This document shows, in pieces, positions 35,225 through 45,646 of a stretch of DNA of 64,000 bases (position 1 is the stretch's first letter; each line of letters starts with the position of its first letter). The notes under the pieces were generated by a model that saw nothing but the letters and a program-made list of their open reading frames with translations, did no database searches and had not been told where the DNA came from. The position numbers and the translations under genes were made by a program. The DNA is from Malania oleifera (lineage: Eukaryota; Streptophyta; Magnoliopsida; Santalales; Ximeniaceae): the NCBI RefSeq assembly GCF_029873635.1, contig NC_080418.1:9071062-9135061 (forward strand), read 5' to 3'.

Positions 35225-36220
35225 ATGGAGCCCAAGGATAATAACTTGGAAAGTGGCTCCGAGGAGACTGCAAGCGATGAGTCTTCTTCTGTGCCTCGAG
35301 GGTTGATGAGGCAGGTAAAGCGGGAGATCGGGCGGAGTGTTAGGTGACGCAAATGTTCTCCTACTGTTGTGGGGTGCACCATTGAGAGGTTCACATGCAT
35401 GCACCCTCCGACATTCTCAGGAGGACATGATTCGATGATAATTGAGGATTGGGTTAAGAAGACCCAAAGGATTTTGGAGGTCGTACATTGCACAAATAAA
35501 CAGAGAGTCCTCTACACTACCTTCCAGCTATCTGGGGAGGCAGGGCGATGGTGGATTACAATGAGTCTGTTGGAGAAGCAAAGAATCAGTCCTACAGAGA
35601 TGATGTGGAGCCGATTCAGGGAGGTGTTCTTTGAAAGATACTTTCCAATCTCCACACGTGACACAAAGGCGGATGAGTTTTCTGCTCTGACTCAAGGAAA
35701 TATGACGGTGCAGGGGTATGCTATTGGTATATAGAGCTATCTCTTTTTGTGTCGTGCTTGATCTCAAATGAGTACGAGAAGAATCGGAGGTTTGAGAAGG
35801 GTTTGAGGAAGGACATCCGCAAGTTAGTGGGAATGTTGCAGATTCATGAGTTTTCGATTTTGGTGGATAAGGCCACTATGATCGAGACCAACATCCGGGA
35901 GGATGAGGTGGATTAGGAACCGAAGAAGAGGCCAGTACCTTCTAGTTCTCAGTCATGATCTCACCAAAGATCATGGAAGAAGAGGAATAGGGGCTCAGTT
36001 ACCGCCAGAATACCAAGCATCAGAGTCTCAGGTGAGTCAGTCAGGTGATCATTGTATCAGGTGCCACAAATGGCATAGCAGTGAATGCCAGCCATTTGGG
36101 GGTAACTGCTACAACTGTGTCCAGTCAGGTCACATGGCTTGGGATTGCCACACACCAAAGAGGAGTACGCCTGCTTCGAGTCAAAATCGGGGAAGTAATC
36201 AAGTATCCTAAGGAACTTAT
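35225..36220 (+). pseudogene. Gag of gypsy E
   Basis: Begins with ATG at 35225 (MEPKDNNLESGSEE). A TGA at 35345 breaks the first frame, which then continues 35369-35731 with the gag core (PPTFSGGHDSMIIEDWVKK, then RFREVFFERYFP). The frame shifts near 35735, continues as NEYEKNRRFEKGLRKDIRK to a TAG at 35914, then shifts again to the CCHC knuckle CYNCVQSGHMAWDC at about 36103-36144. The structural protein is broken by at least two frameshifts and several stops. Confidence 0.82.
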
Positions 36221-36223
36221 CAG

Positions 36224-36830
36224 GTGAACACAACTCCAGCAAGGGTATACTCGCTTACTCCAGTGGATGCTAAGCATGCGGAGAATATGGTGACAGGTAC
36301 TATGATGTTATTTTTAAATAGAGCCATGATTTTATTTGATTTAAGTGCGATCCACTCCTTTATATCTGCTAATTTTGTGAAACTGTATGGGGTGGAGACC
36401 CAAGTCATGAAAGAAGGATTGTCTGTAGCTACACCATATGGGAGTGTATCGTTTTATAGGAGGATGTTAGAAGACTACTCAGTGGTAATTCAGGGAAAGT
36501 TGCTATCGGTGAATCTGATGGTCTATGGTATGTTGGAATTCAATGTCATACTAGGGATGAATTAGTTATTCTCCAATTATGCTGTGATCGACTGTCATAG
36601 AAGGGTGTTAGTATTCAGACCTCCTGGGAAGCAAGAGTACGAGTTTGTAGGATCGTGTGTGCATTCGACGCCATAGGTTCTATCAGCATTATAGGCGAGG
36701 AGGTTACTTTTGGACGGATGTCAAGGGTACGTAGCTTGTGTGAGGGAACCATCGCGGGATGAGTTGAAGCTCGAGGGTATTGAAGAGGTTAACGAGTTCC
36801 CGGATGTGTTTCCCGAAGACTTACTCGGTT
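36224..36830 (+). pseudogene. Aspartic protease region of gypsy E
   Basis: Follows gag in the same frame after a TAA at 36209. The active-site segment reads LFDLSAIHSFISANF, where a D-S-G triad is expected. The Asp is kept but Ser-Gly is replaced by Leu-Ser, so it would be inactive even if translated. The frame passes TAG codons at 36563, 36674 and 36692 and then shifts between about 36815 and 36832 into the RT frame. Confidence 0.78.
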
Positions 36831-36831
36831 A

Positions 36832-38140
36832 CCTCCAGATCATGAGGTGGAGTTTGCGATAGAGTTGTTGTCTGGCAAGGCACCGATCTCTAAAGCTTCA
36901 CATCAGATGGCTCTAGCAGAATTTTAGGAGTTGAAAGAGCAGTTGCAAGAGTTACTAGACAAGGGCTTCATTCGACCTAGTGTTTTTCCCTAGGGAGCTC
37001 TAGTTTTGTTTGTGAAGAAGAAGGACGGGTTGATGCGTATGTGCATTGATTACCTTGAGATCAACAAAGTTACTGTGAAGAATTGTTACCCATTGCCTCG
37101 TATCGATGATCTCTTCGGCCAATTACAAAGGACGAAGGTCTTTTCAAAGATCGACCTACAGTCAGGGTATCATCAGGTGAGGGTTCGATCTGAAGATATT
37201 GAGAAGACTACTTTCCAAACCAGGTATGGACATTACGAGTTCTTAGTCATGTCTTTTGGGTTGATGAATGCTCCGGCAGTGTTCATGGATTTGATAAATA
37301 GGGTTTTCCATGAGTATCTAAACTAGTTCGTAGTGGTGTTCATTGACGACATTCTGGTATACTCGATGAGTTCGGAAGAGCATGAAAACCATCTGAGGTT
37401 GGTACTATAAATTCTACGGGAGAGGAAGTTGTATGCCAAGTTGAAGAAGTGTGAGTTTCGGTTGAATCAGGTCGCATTCTTAGGCCATGTGGTGTCTAAA
37501 TGTGGTATCTCAGTTGATCCTAGCAAGATCAAAGATGTGGTCGACTGGGTGAGATCGAAGAGTGTGCAGGAGGTTTGGAGTTTTCTAGGACGGGCGGGTT
37601 ACTATCGTCGGTTCATGGAGGGATTTTCTAAATTGTCTAGGCCTTTAACATGGTTAACCAAGAAGGGGGTGAAGTTTGAGCGGACCAGTGATTGCGAGCA
37701 GTGCTTTCAGAAGTTGAAGCACTGGCTGGTTACTGCTCTGGTTTTGACCATTCCTTCGGGGGATGGCGGTTTTGTGATCTATAGCGACACGTCTCTGAAG
37801 GGTTTGGGATGTGTGTCTATGTAATAGGGTAAGGTAATAGCGTATGCTTCTTGGCAACTGAAGGAATAGGAGAAGAATTACCCTACACATGATCTAAAAT
37901 TAGCTGTCATAGTATATGCACTGAAGATCTAGCGACACTACCTGTATGGTGTTCAGTGCGAGATTTTCACTGACCACAAAAGCCTCAGGTAATTTTTCAC
38001 GCAGAACTAGTTGAACATAAGGCAAAGACGATGGCTTGAGCTAATCAAGGACTACGATTGCACCATCAATTATCACCCAAGGAAAGTTAATGTGGTAGCC
38101 TATGCATTGAGTCGGAAGTCGGAACATGCGACTGTGTCTA
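36832..38140 (+). pseudogene. Reverse transcriptase and RNase H of gypsy E pol
   Basis: RT starts near 36832 and includes [37 protein letters not shown] (first catalytic Asp) and the FIDD box at 37339-37350. RNase H follows, with [12 protein letters not shown], a KVIAYASWQL motif and EIFTDHKSL near 37960. The whole region stays in one frame and is interrupted only by stops at 36925, 36991, 37324, 37408, 37822, 37825, 37867, 37930, 37990 and 38008. Most of these are one C-to-T or G-to-A change from Gln or Trp codons. Confidence 0.87.
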
Positions 38141-39672
38141 CAGTTGTAGCTCAGCATCATATCATATGGGATTTGGAAAGCTTTAGGATAGAGTTGGTGT
38201 CCGGTGGTCATCAGGCTTCCATTACTAGTTTAGCGATCCAGCCGACTTTGTTCGAGTGTATTAAAGCTGCACAAGCTAATAATGCAGAGTTGACTGAGAT
38301 TGTGGAGAAAGTACAGCAGGGGTTGGTTATGGATTTTAACATCTCTAATGGAAATGTGTTGAGGTTTGGAACCAGACGTTATGTTCCAAACGATGACGAA
38401 ATCAGAAGGATGATTTTGGAGGAAGCACATCATTCATTGTATACGGTACATCCTAGTACCATGAAGATGTATCAAGACATGCGCGGGACCTTCTGGTGGA
38501 GTGGTATGAATAGGTAGATTGCTCAGTTCATGGAGCAGTATCTAACATGTCAGCTGGTGAAAGCTGAACATTAGAGGCCGACAGGTCCATTACGGCCCTT
38601 AGCTATTCCGGAATGGAAATAAGAGCATATTTCCATAGACTTTGTGATCGGATTGCCTCCAGAACTTCACAGGAAGAATGCTATTTGGGTGATCATTGAC
38701 AGGTTGACGAAATCTGCTTACTTTTTACCAATAAAGGTTAGCTACCCTTTGACTAGGCTAGTAGACATATACGTATATAAAATAGTTAGAATGCACGGGG
38801 TACCAGTGTCTATTGTGTCAGATAGAGACTTAATATTTACCTCTCGTTTCTGGAAGAGTTTGTTGGAAGCATTGGGAATGAAACTTACTTTCAGTACAAC
38901 ATTCCACTCCTCGACTGATGGACAATCAGAGAGAACAATACAAATTTTGGAGGATATGTTACAAGCTTGTGTGTTAGACTTCGATGGTAGCTAGATATAG
39001 TTTATGCCACTAGTAAAGTTTGCCTATAACAATAGCTTCCAGGCTAGTATCGGGATGGCACCGTTCGAGGCTCTGTATGGGCGAAGGTGTTGATCTCCTC
39101 TGTATTAGGATGAGGTTGGTGAACGTCAGGTGTTAGGACCTGAACTTGTGTAGCGAGCATCTGAGAAGGTGGGTTCGATCCAAGATAGGATTAAATTGGC
39201 TCAGAGTTGGTAGAAGAGTTACGCAGATGTTCGCCGTCGTGAGTTGGAGTTCGAGGTGGGGGGTAAGGTATTTTTGAGGATCATTCTGATGAAAGGGGTG
39301 ATGAAATTCAGAAAGAAAGGCAAACTGAGCCCAAGGTATATCGGGCCATTCGAGATTCTTGAGCGAGTGGGTTCGGTAGCCTACAGAATTGCACTACCCC
39401 TAGCGCTCTCGAGGATCCATGATGTGTTTCACGTATCCATGTTGAGGAGATATGTGTCGGATCCTTCGCATATTATTAGTTACGATAATTTGGAGATTGG
39501 GGATACTTTAGCGTACGAAGAAGTACTTGTTCAGATTCTAGACCGTAAAGTTCAGTAGCTACGTACCAAGGATATACTGTTAGTGAAGGTATTATGGCGG
39601 AATCACGAGGTTGAGGAAGCTTCTTGGGAATTGGAAGCGGAGATACGCCTGAAGTATCATAAGTTGTTCTGA
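38141..39672 (+). pseudogene. Integrase with chromodomain-like end of gypsy E pol
   Basis: The same frame continues from RT. The HHCC zinc region is about 38420-38565 (HHSLYTVHPSTMKMY...LTCQLVKAEH, with the first Cys of the usual pair not obvious). The core has [29 protein letters not shown] and [14 protein letters not shown]. The C-terminus (39244-39672) has GPFEILERVGSVAYRIALP, DVFHVSMLRRYV and a terminal VKVLWRNHEVEEASWELE segment. That terminal segment is the chromodomain-like end of plant chromoviruses, thought to guide insertion to heterochromatin. Stops lie at 38515, 38572, 38620, 38992, 38998, 39091, 39106, 39151, 39211 and 39556. Confidence 0.85.
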
Positions 39673-39949
39673 GTTGTGGTTTTGATAGTAGAATCGGTAA
39701 GTATATATGTATTACCCTACTTTTGTATTGGAATAGGTGGTTAGTCGTTGGGAGTGTGTATTGTTGTGAACTCCTGAGACAATTTATGTATGTAACCACG
39801 GTATTCCTCTACCATAAATGAGGGTGTGTATGTACTGTGATGGGGCTTTGATGTAAATAGTCACCAGTTCTTTTAGAGTCGAGTGTGTTTTGGTTGTATG
39901 AATGAGTTCGTAAATGAGAGATTACAAATTTCGAGGAAGAAATTTTTGT

Positions 39950-39962
39950 AAGGAGGGGAGGT
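39950..39962 (+). other. Polypurine tract of gypsy E
   Basis: AAGGAGGGGAGGT lies directly before the 3' LTR start. Confidence 0.8.
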
Positions 39963-41730
39963 TGTAAGAACCCGAACTATGATATATGGAATAAATAAAT
40001 AAGATAAGGGTAAAATGGTAAATTGAACGAGGGCCCTTCTATTGGTCAGCGACAAAATGCAAGTGCTCGTCGACGAGGAGAAGTCGAGAGGTTTCGGGAA
40101 TTCGAAAATCTCAAGCTCGTTGACGAGGCCACCGCTTCATCGACGAACTGTTTTCATTGGCTCGTTGACAAAGACGCCAATTCGTCGACGAGTTTGGCCA
40201 AGTCAAAGGGCTATAAATATCCATTTGGGTTGCTTCTAAGTTAAGAAATCAAAAATCCTATCTCTCTCTCTCTAAGAACTCGAATTCCACTCTCTCTCTC
40301 TAGATTTCTTCATCGTACATTGTTGGAATCGTCGATCCAACATTACCACAAGGATCAGGGAAGGATTCTCTTCAAGATTAGCGGAACGGATCTTCATTCC
40401 GACCATTTTTGGGTTTTGGATTAAAATCAAGGTAAGTTTCGGTTTTCAATTCTGTTTTGGTAGTTATGTAGGGAATAGAATTGTGAGTATGTTCTATAGT
40501 GTGGTTTATAGGTTTTGGGAACTCAGTTTGCGGTTTAGGGACCGTAGAGTTCAGGTTTGGATTTTCGGGGAAAGGTAAGGGGATTCTATTTATGTTGGTT
40601 ATTTCTGAAATCGAACTCAGTAGAACTGTGGTTCACGGTCCTATGTGTATTTTGGTTACTCATTTGGGGAAATCTAATGGGTAAAATTATAGATTTTTCA
40701 TGTTACAGTTTTGGGAAAAAAAGGGCATTGGGTTGCATCTCTAGTTACGTTGGAAAACTGTGAATATATTGTGATATATATTATGTTATGGGGATGGTCA
40801 TGCCTTGACTTTTTTAAATTGTATATTTTTGGAAAATCGTGATTTTAGATTACCAAATGGGTGTAGTTTGTTTGGTTATATAAACATGCATGGTTGTGTT
40901 TTACTGCAATGAAATAGGAACAGGGTTCCGAATTGTTCCAGGTTGTGAAAAAGTGTCCAACTCTATATTCGAGGGTGTGAAATATCACCTGCCATGTTTG
41001 GCAAAAGTGTCCGACTCAATATCCGAGGGTGTGAGTCTTACTGACTGATCACCGAAGGGTGTGGATCCACTAGTTATACCGGTACAATGCCATGGGAGCC
41101 TGGGGCTACGCCGTGGGCCAGGAATGCCATGTGATGCGGGCCGGCTTCGAGCCGAAGGGTGTGACGACACTGGGTTACTTGATCATGTGTGTGTGCATAT
41201 GATGCACTATACTGGAACTGTTTTGTAAGAATACTGGAATTGCATTGAACTGTGTATATTTTATGTCATGATAACACTCATATGCCATACACCAATATAA
41301 CCTAGATCTACCTTACTAAAAGGTGTTTCACCCCTATCGTACATAAATGTTTTTCAGGTCCTTCGAGTAATTGGAACTAGCGTCTTTGTGTTGGGAGTGT
41401 AGTGGTCGGTGTACTGTGCAAAGTACTTGTGTAAGTACTAGGACTTTGTTGGGTTGTCATTTTGGGTTTTGGTTGACACTTAGGTTTATGTTTTGTATTA
41501 TGGAGCTTAGAATCCTTTTGTATAGACTCTGGTATGGTACAAAGTATGTATAGAGAAAACATTTTTCGATGTGTATATGTCTTGTATATGGATGTGTATA
41601 GGGTGTACAAGAACCCCACAGCATCGGACCCTTATTTATTGTGGTGTATCATTGGTGATCTGTATGATACAAGAACGGGTTAGGTTACTTATTTACCCCT
41701 AAGTCCCATTGATGGGTTCGAGGTGTGACA
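39963..41730 (+). repeat. 3' LTR of gypsy E
   Basis: 1768-bp LTR from TGTAAGAACCCG to GGTGTGACA. U3 includes the perfect palindrome CTCGTCGACGAG at 40066-40077 and TCGTCGACGA at 40182-40191, with TATAAATA at 40212-40219. Compared with the 5' LTR, about 30 bp carrying one to two array sites (28938-28969) is missing here. The small ORFs in this region (for example 40023-40244) come from U3 and are not genes. Confidence 0.88.
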
Positions 41731-41735
41731 TGACC

Positions 41736-41983
41736 TCTAACTTATCCTAGATTTTTTTAGCAGAAGAACATGTCATAACTTTATTAAATTCATTAACATT
41801 AAGACCATAATACAGATTATTCATGGCAGTGGCATTCAAGCTAACAACTTTCATATCATCATCATTATATTCCTCTTCAGTCTTAGGAAATCTAGTTGTA
41901 CCTTCAAATTTCATAAAAACATAATTTTCCTTAAAGACAACTCTCCACACCTTCCAGTCAATATTCTGAAGATAGGTGCGCAT
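41736..41983 (-). pseudogene. Gag of copia A, N-terminal fragment
   Basis: Read on minus from 41983: YLQNIDWKVWRVV, then AMNNLYYGLNVNEFNKVM, ending SSAKKI. The next codons lie at 28870 and downstream after gypsy E is removed; copia C gag (22846-22478) shows the uninterrupted order. The start resembles the usual copia gag N-terminus. Confidence 0.82.
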
Positions 41984-42119
41984 CCTTTATTTCTAGAAGG
42001 TGTAATTAATACCACTGAAAATCGGAGGGCGTGTGGAAGAGGGTCCCTTAGGGAAAGGGGTTACAGTGCTATGAGCCATCTAGATCTTTTGCAAAATAAC
42101 TATCAAGTCTAAGCTACTA

Positions 42120-42132
42120 GGCTCTGACACCA
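42120..42132 (-). other. Primer-binding site of copia A (initiator Met-tRNA type)
   Basis: TGGTGTCAGAGCC on minus, two bases after the 5' LTR. It differs by one transition from TGGTATCAGAGCC. Confidence 0.82.
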
Positions 42133-42134
42133 AT

Positions 42135-44056
42135 TGTTAGGTTTACTGTAATCCTAAAAGGAGGGGGGGTGAATTGGTATTTTAAAATTTTAATCCCCTA
42201 AGTCAATTCACTAACAGTAGTATTACACAAGCCTAAGGTCAATCTAGTACGTTTAAAATAAATCAATATAAGTATTCAGCGGAAATTAAACTGCACTGGT
42301 GATTTAACTAAGCATGCACGATAAAGCAATAAATATAAACAACACCAGAAATGTTATCGAGGTTCGGCAAACTGCCTACGTCCCTACCTTGGCTCACGAA
42401 CACAAGGATTATACTCTGGGCGCACTTAATGGGTGGAGCGGCACCTAATTACAACCAGGTCAATATGGCTGACCTCAACCTTTACAAATAATCCTTCCGG
42501 ACTGCATTACTGCCCCCTCAGGCCATACCTGGAATATAACAAATTTCACAATACAAGGTGCGCACAAATATAATACTTCTCAATCATGTAGATATGTACC
42601 AGTAATAATCAAAACACACCAAACATGTAAGAACAATAAGCTCAATGGTGTGAATGTGTGCTATCAACACTCAGTATAATGTGTATTCACAAATATGCAC
42701 AAGAGTGTTCAACAAGCCTATCATTCTCAAATATGCACAAGAGTGTTCAACAAGCCTATCTTTGAAACTTTGTATAAAAAAATCTCAATATCAAGTTAGG
42801 GTTTCAAAGATGCAAGCAAGAATAATCAAACAATTTCAAAAATGTTTTCTCAATATACTTAGCACAAGAGATGTTTGAATGTGACCTTGTAAAAAATAAT
42901 TTTGCACACACAAAAATTTATAGGCTAAGGTATCTTGCAATATTGATGCAAAAACCCGAAAGCCACAAAGTTCTCCACACACCGGATTTATTAAATTAAA
43001 TCGGTGGAGAACTTTAGCTCAAACACTCAATCAACAAAATCAATCAACAAGAAATACAATATGAGTGTTTAAGTAATATTGGATTAAGTATAGACATTCT
43101 AGGCACTCTCACAAAGCTTGGTTAATCAAGAAATTTGGAGTAAGAGAGTGTATGGAAGTAGTATGTAAAAAATAGGCTTAGGAAATTTGAGAGAATATTT
43201 TTCTTAATCACAATGTTAATTACCCTTAATCTTGATAAATGAAGGCATATATATAAAGAATGGGCAAATTATGACTGTTGGGGACTCAAAGGGAATTCTT
43301 AAATTTTTGTAAAAGAGTTTAAAGAAATAACCCCTTTTTTACCCCTAATTACCTACGGTAATTGTTTGCCAACCCAAGAGTTTCAGGTGGCTGACTTGAG
43401 GATCAATCGCCCTATCAGACACATGAGAAAAAGTACGTTTTTGAAGTTTAGGTGTTTGTGAAAGAGGGCGATTTGCTAAACCTAGGCAATTTTCCAAAAG
43501 ACCGTGGTTCGGTCACCCGATATCAAGTTTGGTAGCCTGAACTTGAACATTCGGTAGCTCGAGGCAGATTTGAACGTGATGTTTGAGCTACCAAGTTGGT
43601 GGGAAAAATCACAATCAATGGTTCGGTCTCCTGTGGACGCTATGGTCAAAATGGTTTGGTCACCCGAAACCAAGTCAACCTTCTGACTAGTCAAGGGTCG
43701 ATCGCCTGAGGTATTTTGAACACCAGGGGTTCGGTCGCCCGAAACCTCAAAAATTTTCCCCATAAGTCCAGTTTTACTTCAATGAATTCCCCTAATAATA
43801 TATGTAATATTGAGATCTATCTTATGTGTTTGTGTAGGGACCTAAGGTCTTTTAAGCTTACTTATCCCTACATGCATGCCATGCAATGATTATTAAAGAC
43901 CTGTGAATAAATGCTTATTAGGGTGTTCATTTTCCTTTGGGTCTCCAAGTGTCATCATATGATATAGTCAATGTAAACCTGCACATCAACTCGGCAGATA
44001 TTAATTACCGAAGTATTTGTCATTATCAAAACTGTGTATGACCTATAAGGTCAACA
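42135..44056 (-). repeat. 5' LTR of copia A
   Basis: 1922 bp, matching 1887-3808. In U3 the sites TTCGGTCACCCGA (43508), TTTGGTCACCCGAA (43655) and the perfect-armed TTCGG-TCGC-CCGAA (43730-43743) lie upstream of a TATA-like run near 43246. Relative to the partner it carries a 42-bp tandem duplication (42683-42766) and lacks about 40 bp near 43920. The equal total length is therefore partly accidental. Confidence 0.9.
42683..42766. repeat. 42-bp tandem duplication in the copia A 5' LTR
   Basis: caaatatgcacaagagtg with its flanks appears twice in a row here but once at the equivalent place near 2450 in the 3' LTR. Confidence 0.8.
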
Positions 44057-44061
44057 CCTAA

Positions 44062-45646
44062 CTTGAGCTTTGAAAGGGTTTCGGGCGACTGAACTCTTAG
44101 TTCAAAATAGGTCCGGACGACCAAATGGATAGAGAGTCAATATGTTGACTTGTCTCAGGCAACCGAACAAAAAATGAATTAATTGTCCACGATCGACCGA
44201 ACTTATAAAGTAACTCTTCCTATTGTCCCTAGGCGACCAAACTTGTTGTTCAAAATAGGCCCGGATGACCAAATTGAGGAGTTCGGTAATTCAAACCATG
44301 GACCAAGTGCTTGAAGTCATGAACAAATGGAAAATCGCCCTAGGATCAGCCACCTGAACCTCTCTCAGCCAACCGAACCCAATGCAGTCCTTGTGTTTGT
44401 TTGGGCGACCAGCCCAAAGGACCGAGCAACCAAACCTCTCTGGTTCATTAATTTTAACTGCGATAATTAGAGTTAAAACTTAATTAAATATTTTCTAAAG
44501 TCCCTAATATGTCCTTAATGGTCAAAAATCCTTCCAACTCTATATATACCCCCTCATTACTCAAATTTAAACATGAGATTAGATTGAAAATCCTTTGAAA
44601 TATTTTTTATTTTTTCATTCCTTTATACTCTCCTATACTTATTACATTGAGAATCTTTCAAGAGAGATTTATTTTAAGTTTTCTTTTGGCCATTTGTTTT
44701 ACAAATCAAATATCTTTTAACTCATATATCTTATTTATTTTCATATCATATTTTAAGAGTGTTCTTCAAGTTCCTCCCATATTATTCTTTGATAAATATT
44801 TTTGGTGGAGAAATACTTTCATTGCTTATGAATCTTGCACATCTATTGCAAGATTCAAAGGCTCACGTGTTTGTACTTGCAAAAATATTTTTTGAGCCAA
44901 AACCCTAGGTTCTCTTGTACTTTATTTAAAAAATATTTTTGGGAGAAAATCATTTTTATTAGGGTTTAAATCTTTGAAGTGATGTATTATATACATCTAA
45001 CTCAAAGATTGTATAAGGTATTTTGAGAAAATCACATACTCACTTGAGCTTATATTTCATATCATGTGTGAGTGCATTTGAGCTTCATATTGTACACATC
45101 AACTTGTATTAGAAGCATTTGTTTGTACAAAAATTATTGATCACCTGTTGTATTCCCGACGGGTTGTCGAAAGAGGGAGACTAGTCCAGTGAATAGTCTC
45201 AGACTGGTTTAGATCCGGTTAAGAGAATTAGGTGCATCATCCTGTAAGGTGTTGTATTATGTGTCGCTCCACCCGCAAGTGAGCAACTATAGTGGAATCC
45301 TCTTGCTTGTTAGCTTGAGGCGAGGACGTAAGCAGTATTAGTCGAACCCCAATAACATTTCTTGTGTCTGCTATTAAATTCCTACACTTTAATTTCCTGC
45401 ACATGTTTGCTTATATTTAATTTATTATGAATGTGTGTATGATTTAAATATTGTGAGTGATTGGGATAAACCGAGCCTACTGTACTTGCCTTGATTATCT
45501 GCTCAGTTAAATTCTTATTGGGTAATTGGTATTTGTTCTAGTCAGACCTTAGGTTGTGATATACTGTTGTTGGATTAGTTATACCTAGGAAGAAAGTTTT
45601 AATTACCCAATTCAACCCCCCTCTTAGGAATACACCAATTCCAACA
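44062..45646 (+). repeat. LTR-D, 3' portion (copia-type, plus orientation)
   Basis: Follows the CCTAA duplication of copia A. It runs in the opposite orientation to copia A and ends ACCAATTCCAACA. Matches to the other copia LTRs include gtgtcgctccacccgcaag and ttaattacccaattcaac. U3 sites such as ttcgggcgactgaac, ccgatcgacc-like and ggcaaccgaac fill 44077-44440, upstream of TATATATA at 44541-44548. The small ORF at 44647-44895 has no recognisable product. Confidence 0.75.

Larger units (their letters stand above)
28871..41730 (+). mobile_element. Gypsy E: chromovirus-like (Tekay/Del type) Ty3/gypsy element inserted in copia A gag
   Basis: It starts TGTAAGAACCCG and ends GGTGTGACA, with the perfect TSD TGACC (28866-28870 and 41731-41735). 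Order on plus: 5' LTR (in three pieces because of solo LTRs F and G), Met-type primer site, gag with a CCHC knuckle, protease, RT, RNase H, integrase with a chromodomain-like C-terminus, polypurine tract, 3' LTR. RT before integrase is the Ty3/gypsy order. Without F and G it is about 8.6 kb. It is inactive because of many stop codons. Confidence 0.9.
1887..44056 (-). mobile_element. Copia A: Sirevirus/Maximus-like Ty1/copia retrotransposon, interrupted by two large nested elements
   Basis: The element begins TGTTAGC and ends GTCAACA, flanked by the perfect 5-bp TSD CCTAA (1882-1886 and 44057-44061). It reads on the minus strand: 5' LTR 42135-44056, Met-type primer site, gag, protease, integrase, reverse transcriptase, RNase H, polypurine tract, 3' LTR 1887-3808. 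This gene order is that of Ty1/copia. Gypsy B (6663-26766) and gypsy E (28871-41730) are inserted in its integrase and gag. Its own sequence is about 9.2 kb. All domains are present, but frames are broken by frameshifts and stops, so it is inactive. Sirevirus-like assignment rests on the approximately 2-kb LTRs, the RT flavour and the inverted-repeat arrays in U3. Confidence 0.88.
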
